Source of the DNA: Corynebacterium frankenforstense
Lineage (GTDB): Bacteria; Actinomycetota; Actinomycetes; Mycobacteriales; Mycobacteriaceae
Length of the DNA stretch: 57,738 nt
Assembly (NCBI RefSeq): GCF_030211955.1
Contig: NZ_JASODI010000017.1
Coordinates: 1-57,738, forward strand
Direction of reading: 5' to 3'
In this document: positions 25,649 to 33,402 of the stretch, in pieces
Numbering within the stretch: position 1 is the stretch's first letter
How the letters are laid out: each line of letters opens with the position of its first letter
The notes under the pieces: model-generated
Databases searched by the model: none
Seen by the model: only the letters and a program-made list of their open reading frames with translations
What the model was told of the DNA's origin: nothing
Program-made: the position numbers and the translations under genes

Positions 25649-26504
25649 GTGCTCGTCCTCGACGAGTCGACCTGGCGCGAGCGCGCGGCGGCCCACGACG
25701 CGCGCGCCGAGGAGTTCACCCGCGACCACCTGGCGCGGCGCGCCCGCGGCGAGAAGCACCCGGTCTTCGACTTCCTCTTCGACTACTACCCCGTGCGCCC
25801 CTCCCACCTGCACCGGTGGCACCCGGGTGTCGGCGTCGCGTTGGCCGGGGACGCCCCGCAGCGCGGCTGGCGCGACTACACGGAGCTTGACGACGGCAGC
25901 GTGGCGGCCGACGTGGGCGGGTTCCTCGCCCGTCACGGGCGCGCACTCTCGCACATCCGGCGGCTGCTGGAGGCCACGGCGGCGCGACCGGCGCACTTCG
26001 ACTGCTTCGGGCTGCACGAGTGGGCGATGGTCTACCGCACCGACCGGCCCCGCCACGACCTGCCGCTGCGCCTGGGGGGCGCGGGGCACGAACGAGGTGG
26101 TCGAGTCGCACCAGCTGCGCTGCACCCACTTCGACGCCTTCCGCTTCTTCACCGAGCCGGCCCGACCGCTGAACATCACGCCGCTGACCCGGGCGGACCA
26201 GCCCGAGCGCGAGCAGTGCGGCTGCCTGCACGCGACGATGGACCTCTACAAGTGGGCCTGGAAGATGGGCCCGCTGGTGCCCGGCGAGCTGTGGCTGGAC
26301 ACGTTGGCCCTGGCGTGGAAGGCGCGCGTGCTGGACATGGAGGCCAGCCCGTACGACTGCCGCGGCCTCGGCTTCGGCGTGGTGGCCGTGGAGACCACCG
26401 AGGGCAAGGCCGAGTACGTCGCCCGCCAGCGGGAGCTGGCCGAGGCCGGCCGTGCGCTGCGCTCCCGGCTTGTCGCGGTCCTGGACGCGGCCGGGGCGCG
26501 ATAG
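25649..26504 (+). pseudogene. Frameshifted gene of the family often labelled 3-methyladenine DNA glycosylase
   Basis: Starts at GTG 25649, 3 bp after the CNNM gene. The first part (TWRERAAAHDARAEEF, HPVFDFLFDYYPVRPSHLHR, FGLHEWAMVYRTDRPRHD) leaves frame at a run of six G (26074-26079). Deleting one G gives LRLGARGTNEVVESHQLRC and restores the frame to 26504 (FDAFRFFTEPARPLN, MDLYKWAWKMGPLVPG, YDCRGLGFGVVAVE). The repaired protein would be about 284 aa. The function label comes from my memory of how databases name close relatives. I see no HhH or AlkA-type motif, so the enzymatic role is uncertain. It is either a true pseudogene or a sequencing error in a homopolymer. Confidence 0.65.
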
Positions 26505-26507
26505 ACT
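26502..26507 (+). promoter_or_regulatory. -10 box of VWA protein gene
   Basis: TAGACT overlaps the end of the preceding gene and lies 40 nt before the GTG at 26548, leaving room for the GGAAGGA ribosome-binding site at 26532-26538. Confidence 0.45.
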
Positions 26508-26547
26508 GGCCCACCACACGGGAAAGTTGACGGAAGGAAACCCAACA

Positions 26548-27945
26548 GTGGCAGGCCGGCACAGGACGGACACGGACTCCCCCAAGGTCGCGGGCTGGCT
26601 GATCGTCGCGGTGATCCTCGTCATCGCGCTGATCGCCGCGCTCGTCGCGTGGTTCGCGCTGCGCGACAGCGAACGCGACGCGCGCAGCGAGGCCGAGAGT
26701 GACTGCATCGAGGGCGAGCTGACGCTGCCGGTCGCCGAGGCCTTCCCCGGCGCCGCCGAGGAGCTGATGAACGCCTACCGCGACTCCGCGCCGGTGGTGC
26801 GCGACCACTGCATCGTGCCCGAGACGGCCCCGGTGGCCGACGCCGCGGTGTTCGTGGGCGTGGACTCGCCGGCCGCGGACGCCGCGCTCAAGGCCGCCGA
26901 CCGCTCGCGCGGCACCGCCTCGCCGCAGCCGGCGGGCACGAAGGCCGTGGGCCTGGCCGCCCGCGAGGCCGCGGATCCCAAGGACACGGCCGCCGACCAG
27001 GTGGTCTACCCCGCCGGGGACCAGACCGACATCGCCGTCACCGCGGCGGCGAAGCTGGCCGGCGACAACGCCGCCGAGCTGCTCACGCGCGACCGCGGCG
27101 AGAAGCTCGCGGACGCCGACGGCTCCCGCCCGGTCGTCGCGACCGAGGCCACCGCGCCGGAGGGCACGACGTTCACGCCGATCGAGGGCGCGGAGCTGAG
27201 TCTTGCGGCCATCCCGCTCGACGCCGCCGGCGCCGAGGCGGACGAGGAGGTCACCCGCGCGGCGGCCGACTTCACCGAGTTCGCCGGTAAGCAGGAGGGG
27301 GCCGAAGCTGAGACCGAACGCCCGGACGACGCGCTCTACGCGGCGGCGGGTAATGGCGCAGTTGCCGGCGGTGAACGGGCCTCGGAGTCGGCTGACGGCG
27401 CCGCGCACGACACGCTCTTCCTCGTGGACACCTCCGCGGCCATGGAGCCGCAGGCCGACCACCTGGGCGCGGCGGTGGGCAAGCCCGCCGCGGAGCTCGC
27501 CTCCGACGGGCACGCGGTGGCGCTGTGGAACTACTCCTCGCCGCTGAACCCCGGGGTGACCGTCCCCTACCGCACCAACCTGGGCTTCGGCGACGGCTCC
27601 CAGGTCGAGGGCGTGGTCGACGCGCTGGGCACCGGCGGCGTGCCGATGACGCGCACCTCCGTGCTCGCGGCACTGGGCAGCGTGCAGTCGCAGGCCGCGC
27701 AGACCGGAAAGCCCGTGGGCCTCGTCGTGGTCACCACGGGCACCGCGCCCGGCGACATGGACGACGAGTCCTTCCGCTCCGCGCTGAAGGACGCGCTGGG
27801 CGAGAACGTCGAACTCGCTGTCGTGCACGTCGGCGACGGCGAGACCGACAAGGTCCTGTCCGAGAACGCGAAAGCCACCGCCAAGGCTGACGGTGGCAGG
27901 GCTCTCGATGAGGCGGTCGCCCGCCTCGCGGGAGTGGAGAGCTAG
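26548..27945 (+). CDS. Membrane-anchored protein with C-terminal von Willebrand A domain
   Basis: 465 aa from GTG 26548. One membrane helix near the N-terminus (VAGWLIVAVILVIALIAALV) leaves the bulk outside the cell. Residues about 50-260 resemble a substrate-binding-like region (LPVAEAFPGAAEELMNAYRD, then Ala/Asp-rich sequence). Residues about 290-465 are a VWA fold: DTLFLVDTSAAME, VALWNYSS, GVPMTRTSVLAALGSV, VGLVVVTTG. The metal-site motif DxSxS is DTSAA, so one metal ligand is missing and binding may be weakened. Cell-envelope adhesion or assembly is possible; no partner is adjacent. Its stop overlaps that of the convergent merR gene. Confidence 0.7.
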   Translation: MAGRHRTDTDSPKVAGWLIVAVILVIALIAALVAWFALRDSERDARSEAESDCIEGELTLPVAEAFPGAAEELMNAYRDSAPVVRDHCIVPETAPVADAAVFVGVDSPAADAALKAADRSRGTASPQPAGTKAVGLAAREAADPKDTAADQVVYPAGDQTDIAVTAAAKLAGDNAAELLTRDRGEKLADADGSRPVVATEATAPEGTTFTPIEGAELSLAAIPLDAAGAEADEEVTRAAADFTEFAGKQEGAEAETERPDDALYAAAGNGAVAGGERASESADGAAHDTLFLVDTSAAMEPQADHLGAAVGKPAAELASDGHAVALWNYSSPLNPGVTVPYRTNLGFGDGSQVEGVVDALGTGGVPMTRTSVLAALGSVQSQAAQTGKPVGLVVVTTGTAPGDMDDESFRSALKDALGENVELAVVHVGDGETDKVLSENAKATAKADGGRALDEAVARLAGVES

Positions 27946-28487
27946 GAGCTCTGGCGGGCGCGCCGGCGGGCGGCGAGCTCGTCGACGCCGATGACGGTGG
28001 CCTCGTCGTCGGCCACGCGCTCGGAGGGGAACGCCTGGATGGTGCCGCTGAGCTCGCGGACGATGCCGGGCACGGCGATGCCGAACACGCCCTGGCCGCC
28101 GCCGAGGAGGTCGACGACCTCGTCGGCCGAGCGGCACTCGTAGACGGTGGTGCCGTCGGAGACCAGGGTGATCTCGGCGATGTCGTCGACGCCGCGGTCG
28201 CGCAGGCTGGCCACAGCCAGGCGGATGTTCTGCAGCGAGATCCCGGTGTCGAGCAGCCGCTTGACGATCTTGAGGACGAGGATGTCGCGGAAGGAGTACA
28301 GGCGCTGCGATCCGGAGCCGCGGGCCCCGCGGATCGACGGCTTGACCAGGTCGGTGCGTGCCCAGTAGTCCAGCTGGCGGTAGGTGATGCCGGCGACCTG
28401 GCAGGCGATCGGCACCCGGTAGCCGACCTCGTCGCTCGTTCCGACGTCGAACAGCGACTCCTGGACGGGGTGCTCGTTGGTGGTCAC
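27942..28487 (-). CDS. MerR-family transcriptional regulator (Rv1828-like)
   Basis: 181 aa from GTG 28487 (GGGAG 8 nt upstream). The winged-helix DNA-binding domain includes CQVAGITYRQLDYWARTDLVKPSI, SQRLYSFRDILVLKIVKRLLDTGISLQ and IRLAVASLRDRG. The C-terminal half (SDGTTVYECRSADEVVDLLG, GQGVFGIAVPGIVREL) matches the effector region of the actinobacterial Rv1828/cg1633 group. It lacks the metal-binding cysteines of classic MerR. It belongs to the conserved block odhI-ftsR-nuclease-merR but is separated from the nuclease by a 274-bp AT-richer gap that may hold its operator. Confidence 0.88.
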   Translation of the reverse strand: MTTNEHPVQESLFDVGTSDEVGYRVPIACQVAGITYRQLDYWARTDLVKPSIRGARGSGSQRLYSFRDILVLKIVKRLLDTGISLQNIRLAVASLRDRGVDDIAEITLVSDGTTVYECRSADEVVDLLGGGQGVFGIAVPGIVRELSGTIQAFPSERVADDEATVIGVDELAARRRARQSS

Positions 28488-28591
28488 GTAATTACTCCCA
28501 TGGCGTTCGATTCACGGCGCGTGTCCGTGCTCTTTCATTCAAGGCCAAGATTAGAGGGCCGTCAAGCGCGGACGTGGCGACACGCCCAAAC

Positions 28592-28610
28592 CTTCAACCT
28601 TTACTTGAAG
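28592..28610. promoter_or_regulatory. Inverted repeat, candidate MerR-type operator
   Basis: CTTCAA-cctttac-TTGAAG, a perfect 6-bp inverted repeat with a 7-nt spacer, lies in the gap upstream of the merR gene. MerR-family operators are palindromes of about this size. Autoregulation is a guess. Confidence 0.35.
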
Positions 28611-28634
28611 CTTAGACCGGAATGCCACGGTTGT

Positions 28635-28690
28635 CATCACGTTTAACAGCAGTAACAGCTTTAACCGCGTTTACGTGATGTGTGCCACAT
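28635..28690. repeat. Nested inverted repeats in AT-richer gap
   Basis: CATCACGT (28635-28642) is matched by ACGTGATG (28673-28680) around a 30-nt core. The core repeats TTTAAC twice, and the right arm runs into ATGTG-tgc-CACAT (28678-28690). The 274-bp gap 28488-28761 holds no open reading frame of note; these repeats and the operator-like repeat to their left are all I see. Confidence 0.4.
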
Positions 28691-28761
28691 TGAGAGCGGC
28701 GGGGATGAAAGTTTTTCACTCCCCCGCGGTGAACCCCGGGGACCGACCCGGCCGAGGCCGC

Positions 28762-29382
28762 TCAGTCGTCGGAGTCGCAGTCGTCGGCGGAGTCAGGGCC
28801 GGCGCCCGTGTCGGGGCCGGCCGCGCCGAACTCGGACTCGTCGACGCCGAGCTCGCGCATCATCTCGGCGAAGTCGGCGTCGGCCTGCGCGTCGCCGGAG
28901 GCGGAGTCGGGGCTGACCTCGTCGTCGCCGGCGGCCTCGGGGCCGAAGTCCGCGTGGAAGTACTCGCGGGCCTGCTCGGGCGGCAGGAAGAAGGCGTACT
29001 GGTCGAGCACCTCGGCCTCGGCGGTCAGCCGGGCGTCCACCAGCAGGGAGAGCACCAGAGCGTCGGAGACGCGGGCGTCGAGACGCTCACCGCCGTTGAG
29101 CACGATCGTCGCCATGAACACGCCCTCGCTGGCGGCGTTGACCACGATGTCGGTGACCCCGGGGCCGGGCTCGGCCAGGGCGTCGGCGAGCAGCTCGTGG
29201 GTGCCGGGGCGGCGCGGCGAGTAGCCGGCCGCGCGGGCCTCGAGGGCAGCGGCGGCGACGGTGGAGATCCACACCGGCATGATCCGGTTGGTCTCCGGGT
29301 CGCGCAGCACGGCGCAGCAGAAGCCCTCGGGCCCCACGGAGAAGACGCCCTCGAAGGTGATGTCGCGCAGGTCGTCGGCCAT
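28762..29382 (-). CDS. Bifunctional nuclease family protein (DUF151)
   Basis: 206 aa. The BFN domain occupies residues 1-135: FEGVFSVGPEGFCCAVLRDP, MPVWISTVAAAALEARAAG, RPGTHELLADAL, FMATIVLNGGERLDARVSDALVL. The C-terminal 70 residues are acidic and disordered (DDEVSPDSASGDAQADAD, DDCDSDD). RNase/DNase activity has been reported for plant and some bacterial members; the corynebacterial role is unknown. The ATG lies 5 bp after the ftsR stop in the same direction, so the two are probably co-transcribed. Confidence 0.85.
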   Translation of the reverse strand: MADDLRDITFEGVFSVGPEGFCCAVLRDPETNRIMPVWISTVAAAALEARAAGYSPRRPGTHELLADALAEPGPGVTDIVVNAASEGVFMATIVLNGGERLDARVSDALVLSLLVDARLTAEAEVLDQYAFFLPPEQAREYFHADFGPEAAGDDEVSPDSASGDAQADADFAEMMRELGVDESEFGAAGPDTGAGPDSADDCDSDD

Positions 29383-29387
29383 GCCGC

Positions 29388-30137
29388 TCAGAGCTCTTCG
29401 CGCAGCGCGTTCTTGATCAGCGCCGCGTCGAGCGAGATCAGCAGGGCGCTGAGCTGCTGCGCGGTCTCCTCCGCGCGCTGGCGCGCACCGGCCGAGGAGC
29501 TGTTGGCCAGCGGGCCGGCGGCGCGCACGATCAGGTCGGCCTGGCGGCGGGCCTGGTTGCGCACGCTGCGCAGGTGGCGCACGTCGATGCCGAAGCCGTG
29601 CAGGGCGTCGGCGGTGGTGACCACGGAGACGTCGTTGGCGGTGAAGAAGCCGGCGGCGTCCGGGGTGATCAGGCCCGCGTCGATCAGCGCGGCGACGGTC
29701 TCCTCCGCGACGCCGGCCTGCTCGGCGACGTCCGAGTCGGTCAGCCGGGTGGCCACCGGGGCCCGGAAGCTCTCCGGGTCGACGATGGTGGCCGTCTCCC
29801 CCGCCGTCAGGATCGCGGTGACCTGACCGGAGTCCATGGCCTCCAGCTGCTCGCGGATGACCTTCAGCGGCAGGTAGTTGTCGCGCTGGGTGACCAGGAT
29901 GTAGCGCAGGCGCTGCACGTCCTCGGCGGTGAAGCGCCGGTAGCCCGAGGCGGTGCGCTGCGGGGTGACCAGGCCCTCAGACTCGAGGAACCGGATCTTG
30001 GAGACCGTCACGTCCGGGAACTCGGCGCGCAGCTTCTCCAGCACCACGCCGATCGACATCGTCTTCGACGAGCCGGTACCGGTGGTCTTCTTGCGCACTG
30101 CGGCGGACTTGGGTGCTGCACTCACTTCGTCGGTCAC
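29388..30137 (-). CDS. ftsR: MerR-type regulator FtsR
   Basis: 249 aa. The DNA-binding domain is MSIGVVLEKLRAEFPDVTVS, IRFLESEGLVTPQRTASGYR, RFTAEDVQRLRYIL. A long C-terminal region (FTANDVSVVTTADALHGFG, IRAAGPLANSS) is typical of the group. The orthologue next to odhI in C. glutamicum (cg1631) activates ftsZ and influences division. The identification rests on this neighbourhood and domain layout. The first 25 residues are Lys/Thr/Ser rich and likely unstructured. It lies 84 bp downstream of odhI, with a hairpin between. Confidence 0.85.
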   Translation of the reverse strand: MTDEVSAAPKSAAVRKKTTGTGSSKTMSIGVVLEKLRAEFPDVTVSKIRFLESEGLVTPQRTASGYRRFTAEDVQRLRYILVTQRDNYLPLKVIREQLEAMDSGQVTAILTAGETATIVDPESFRAPVATRLTDSDVAEQAGVAEETVAALIDAGLITPDAAGFFTANDVSVVTTADALHGFGIDVRHLRSVRNQARRQADLIVRAAGPLANSSSAGARQRAEETAQQLSALLISLDAALIKNALREEL

Positions 30138-30164
30138 ATCTCTAACTCGGGGGTTTCCAGGGGC

Positions 30165-30189
30165 CCGGACCGCCCACGGGGCGGCCCGG
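30165..30189 (-). terminator. Hairpin between odhI and ftsR
   Basis: A 10-bp GC stem (CCGGACCGCC with GGCGGCCCGG, one G-T pair, 5-nt loop) lies in the 84-bp gap. No T-tract follows. It may lower read-through from odhI into ftsR or stabilise the odhI mRNA end. Confidence 0.4.
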
Positions 30190-30221
30190 CGGGTGCGGCG
30201 CGCTCAAGCGCCGCGGCGCCG

Positions 30222-30665
30222 TCAGTTGTTCGGCGAGGCGAGGAAGACCAGACGGAACTTGCCGATCTGGATCTCGTCGCCGGTGGCGAGCACCTGGGAG
30301 TTGCGCGGCTCGCGGTTGACGTAGGTGCCGTTGAGGCTTCCCACGTCGACGACCTCGTAGCCGCCGTCCTCGGTGCGACGGAACTCCGCGTGGCGACGCG
30401 AGACGGTCACGTCGTCGAGGAAGATGTCCGACTCCGGGTGGCGGCCGGCGCTGGTGGTCTCCTGGTCGAGAAGGAACCGGGCGCCCGCGTTCGGGCCACG
30501 CTTGACCACGAGGAGCCCGGCGCCGGCGGGAAGGTTGTCCGCGCTCGTGGCGGAGGCGTCGGAACCGGCCGACGACTCCATCTCCTTGAGCAGGTCCGCA
30601 CGGAAGACCGACGTGGTCTCCACCTGCGGGTCCAGGGACCCCGTGTTGCCGGAGTTCTCGCTCAT
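30222..30665 (-). CDS. odhI: OdhI/GarA FHA-domain regulator of 2-oxoglutarate dehydrogenase
   Basis: 147 aa from ATG 30665 (GGAGG 10 nt upstream). In its unphosphorylated form it binds and inhibits 2-oxoglutarate dehydrogenase; phosphorylation by PknG/PknA/PknB relieves this. The phospho-acceptor motif VETTSVFRADLLKEME is intact, with T17-T18 at the places of OdhI T14-T15 and GarA T21-T22. The FHA domain runs from about 50 to 147 with TSAGRHPESDIFLDDVTVSR, the RRH phosphopeptide contact, and SLNGTYVNRE. The TTG at 30674 is an alternative start. Confidence 0.95.
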   Translation of the reverse strand: MSENSGNTGSLDPQVETTSVFRADLLKEMESSAGSDASATSADNLPAGAGLLVVKRGPNAGARFLLDQETTSAGRHPESDIFLDDVTVSRRHAEFRRTEDGGYEVVDVGSLNGTYVNREPRNSQVLATGDEIQIGKFRLVFLASPNN

Positions 30666-30705
30666 GTCTCTCAAACCTCCACATCGACGAAGAAATACTG
30701 ACTAC

Positions 30706-30711
30706 ATGATA
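30706..30711 (-). promoter_or_regulatory. -10 box of odhI
   Basis: TATCAT on the minus strand, 40 nt before the odhI ATG, in the 136-bp gap after secA2. Confidence 0.5.
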
Positions 30712-30801
30712 GCGGTCTGTCGCACTCACCGGAGGCGGTGTGGGCCGCCCTGGGGGCATTCCCCGCCGTCCGCCCAGCTCAGCGCGGCGCAATAAACCTG
30801 A

Positions 30802-33102
30802 TCAGCGGAAGATGTTGCCGATCGAGCTGATCACCGAGCCGTGCGAGGACAACGGGTTATCAGAGACCATATACGTCCACGTCGCCGACGGCCGGACGAG
30901 GCCGCCGTCGGCCAGGTGCGCGCCCTCGGCGTCGATGATGACCTCGCGGAAGGTCGCCACCGCCTCGTCGACAGCGCGCTGGGCCAGGTCCTTGAACTCA
31001 CGCACCGCGATGCGGTGGTACTCGTCCAGGGGCGTCTCGCGGGCGATCGCGCGCAGGTGGATCGACTCGCGTACGTCGTCCATGAGCGCCAGGTGCTCGG
31101 CCCAGGCGTCGTCGAGGTGGTAGAGCATGATCTCCCGGGCGGCGGCCACCAGCGTCGCCTCGTCCAGCTCAGAGAGCTCCGCGGCGCGCTCGGGAGCGCG
31201 CTCGGAGAGCTCCCGCCAGGCCTGGTCGGTGTCGAGCAGGCGGTCGCGGCGGCCGTCGATGATCTCGCGCTGGTCGGTCAGCAGCTTGTTGTAGCGCCAG
31301 GTCTGCGCGTGGATCTCGAGCAGCTGGCCCTCCGTGACGCGCTGGCAGTGGTCCACGAACTCCTGGATGCGCTTCTCCTCGATCCGGCCGTCCGCGGCCG
31401 GGTGGGCCACGACCTTCTCGTCGGCGCCGCCCGCGGCGACCACGTCATCGTCGAGGGCGACGAAGAAGAGCGTCAGGCCCGGGTCGCCCTGGCGGCCGGC
31501 GCGGCCGCGCAGCTGGTTGTCCAGGCGGGCGGTCTTGTGCCGGGAGGTGCCCAAAACGGCCAGGCCGCCGCGGGCGACCACGGCGTCGTGGTCCGTCTCG
31601 TCGGCGCCGCCGAGGCGAATGTCCGTGCCACGGCCGGCCATCTGGGTGGAGACGGTCACCCGGCCCAGGTCGCCGGCCTCGGCGATGATGCCGGCCTCCT
31701 CGGCGTCGTTCTTGGCGTTGAGCACGTTGACGTCGACGCCGCGCTCGCGCAGCACCTCGGCGAGCTGCTCGGACTCGGCGACGTCGTGGGTGCCCACGAG
31801 CACCGGGCGGCCCTCCGCGTGCAGCAGGGCGATCTCCTCGACGATGGCGCGGTTCTTCTCCGCGGCCGTGGCATAGATGCGGTCGGCCTCGTCGAAGCGG
31901 GTCAGCTCCCGGTTGCGCGGGATGACCGAGACGCCCAGCCCGTAGAACTGGCGCAGCTGGTCGGTGGCCTCCACGGCGGTGCCGGTCATGCCGCAGACCA
32001 TCGGGTAGCGGCCCATGAGCGCCTGGATGGTCATCGTGTCCAGGATCCGGCCGCCCTCGGTGACGTCGAGGCCCTCCTTGGCCTCCACGGCGGCCTGGAT
32101 GCCGTCGGGCCAGCGCTGCAGGTCCGCCACGCGGCCGCGGGAGGCGTCGACGAGGCGGATCTTGCCGTCGCGCACGATGTAGTCGACGTCGCGGTGCAGC
32201 AGCGCCTCGGCGTGCAGGGCCAGGTTGACCTGCACCAAGGTGGTGCCCACGTGCTCGTCGTCGTAGAGCGAGTCGATGCCGAGGGCACGCTCGACGCGCC
32301 CGGCGCCTTCATCGGTGAGGAAGGCGGTGCGCCCGTCGGCGTCGACGGTGTAGTCGCGCTCGGCGCGCAGGCGGCGGACCACCTCGGTGATCCGGCCGGC
32401 CGGGGCGGTCCCCGGGGCCGCACCCGCGAGCACGAGCGGGACCAGGGCCTCGTCGACGAGCACGGAGTCGGCCTCGTCGACGAGGGCGACGTCGGGGGCG
32501 GCCTGGACCTCCTCGGCGCGGTCGGTGACCTGGCGGTCGCGCAGCAGGTCGAAGCCGATCTCGTTGACCGGGCCGTAGACGATGTCGCAGGCGTAGGCCG
32601 CGCGGCGCTCGGCGGGGGTGGAGTCCTCCCCCACCGAGCCGACGGTCAGCCCGAAGAACTCGACGAGCGGGCGCATCCACTCCGCGTCGCGGCCGGCCAG
32701 GTAGTCGTTGACGGTGATGACGTGCACGCGCTTGCCGGTCAGGGCGAAGCCGGTGGCGGCCATCGCACCGACGAGCGTCTTGCCCTCGCCGGTGGCCATC
32801 TGGATGACGTCGCCGGCGACCAGGCGCAGCACCGCCTGAGCCTGCACCGGGAACGGGCGCAGCCCCACGGTGCGCCCGGCGGCCACGCCGAGCGCGGCCA
32901 AAAACGTCGGCTCGTCGGCCACGACGGTCTCCCCGCCGCGCTCGCGCAACGAGTCGCGCGCGGCGGCGACCACCGCGGCGTCGTCAAGCGTCTCGATCTC
33001 CCGGGCGCGCTCCCCGGCCTTGCCGGCGGTCGCCTGGCCGCGCTTGCGGTCGCGGCTGCCACTCGCGCCCATGGCGCGCCAGAACCAGTCGAATGCTGCC
33101 AC
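30802..33102 (-). CDS. secA2: Accessory preprotein translocase ATPase SecA2
   Basis: 766 aa from GTG 33102 (GGGAGG upstream). It drives export of a subset of proteins through SecYEG. Motifs: RPFPVQAQAVLRLVAGDVIQ, Walker A IQMATGEGKTLVGAMA, ITVNDYLAGRDAEWM, YGPVNEIGFDLLRD, DEAD-type LVDEADSVLVDEALVP, and the domain-2 block VSTQMAGRGTDIRLGG with GRAGRQGDPG. It is shorter than SecA1 and lacks the C-terminal zinc and SecB-binding tail, as expected for SecA2. The position beside odhI matches cg1629 in C. glutamicum, and supports SecA2 over SecA1. Confidence 0.93.
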   Translation of the reverse strand: MAAFDWFWRAMGASGSRDRKRGQATAGKAGERAREIETLDDAAVVAAARDSLRERGGETVVADEPTFLAALGVAAGRTVGLRPFPVQAQAVLRLVAGDVIQMATGEGKTLVGAMAATGFALTGKRVHVITVNDYLAGRDAEWMRPLVEFFGLTVGSVGEDSTPAERRAAYACDIVYGPVNEIGFDLLRDRQVTDRAEEVQAAPDVALVDEADSVLVDEALVPLVLAGAAPGTAPAGRITEVVRRLRAERDYTVDADGRTAFLTDEGAGRVERALGIDSLYDDEHVGTTLVQVNLALHAEALLHRDVDYIVRDGKIRLVDASRGRVADLQRWPDGIQAAVEAKEGLDVTEGGRILDTMTIQALMGRYPMVCGMTGTAVEATDQLRQFYGLGVSVIPRNRELTRFDEADRIYATAAEKNRAIVEEIALLHAEGRPVLVGTHDVAESEQLAEVLRERGVDVNVLNAKNDAEEAGIIAEAGDLGRVTVSTQMAGRGTDIRLGGADETDHDAVVARGGLAVLGTSRHKTARLDNQLRGRAGRQGDPGLTLFFVALDDDVVAAGGADEKVVAHPAADGRIEEKRIQEFVDHCQRVTEGQLLEIHAQTWRYNKLLTDQREIIDGRRDRLLDTDQAWRELSERAPERAAELSELDEATLVAAAREIMLYHLDDAWAEHLALMDDVRESIHLRAIARETPLDEYHRIAVREFKDLAQRAVDEAVATFREVIIDAEGAHLADGGLVRPSATWTYMVSDNPLSSHGSVISSIGNIFR

Positions 33103-33191
33103 CGTGGAACCTCCCGGTCGTGGACCCGTCTTCCCGCCCAGCCTAACCGCACCGCGGTTTCACCCCGCACTTCGCCTCGCCACCAGCCGTT

Positions 33192-33220
33192 TTCATTTGT
33201 GCGGGGTCGTGTTGTATTCT
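33192..33220 (+). promoter_or_regulatory. Promoter of tRNA-Pro
   Basis: TTCATT (33192-33197), 17 nt, TATTCT (33215-33220) in an AT-richer patch, about 40 nt upstream of the mature tRNA end. Confidence 0.5.
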
Positions 33221-33259
33221 GGGGCAGTTGCGAACGCCGGGTGACCGGGTTCGCGGCGG

Positions 33260-33336
33260 CGGACTGTGGCGCAGTTTGGTAGCGCACTACACTGGGGGTG
33301 TAGGGGTCGCAGGTTCAAATCCTGTCAGTCCGACCA
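33260..33336 (+). tRNA. tRNA-Pro (anticodon GGG)
   Basis: A complete cloverleaf. The acceptor stem pairs CGGACTG (33260-33266) with CAGTCCG (33326-33332). The D arm is GCGC...GCGC with the TTGGTAG loop. The anticodon stem CTACA/TGTAG holds the loop CTGGGGG with GGG at positions 34-36 (reads CCC/CCU proline codons). The T arm is GCAGG-TTCAAAT-CCTGT. Discriminator A is followed by an encoded CCA (33334-33336). A strong terminator follows at once. Confidence 0.95.
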
Positions 33337-33340
33337 ACCG

Positions 33341-33372
33341 GCGGGTCGGCGCGAGAGCGTCGGCCCGCTTTT
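33341..33372 (+). terminator. Rho-independent terminator of tRNA-Pro
   Basis: A 12-bp stem (GCGGGTCGGCGC / GCGTCGGCCCGC, with two G-T pairs) and a GAGA loop, followed directly by TTTT; it begins 4 nt after the encoded CCA. Confidence 0.88.
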
Positions 33373-33390
33373 CGCGTGCCGTGGGGCCGG

Positions 33391-33396
33391 TAGACT
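33391..33396 (+). promoter_or_regulatory. -10 box of leaderless rhodanese gene
   Basis: TAGACT ends 6 nt before the ATG at 33403, just downstream of the tRNA terminator. Confidence 0.45.
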
Positions 33397-33402
33397 TCTG
33401 CC

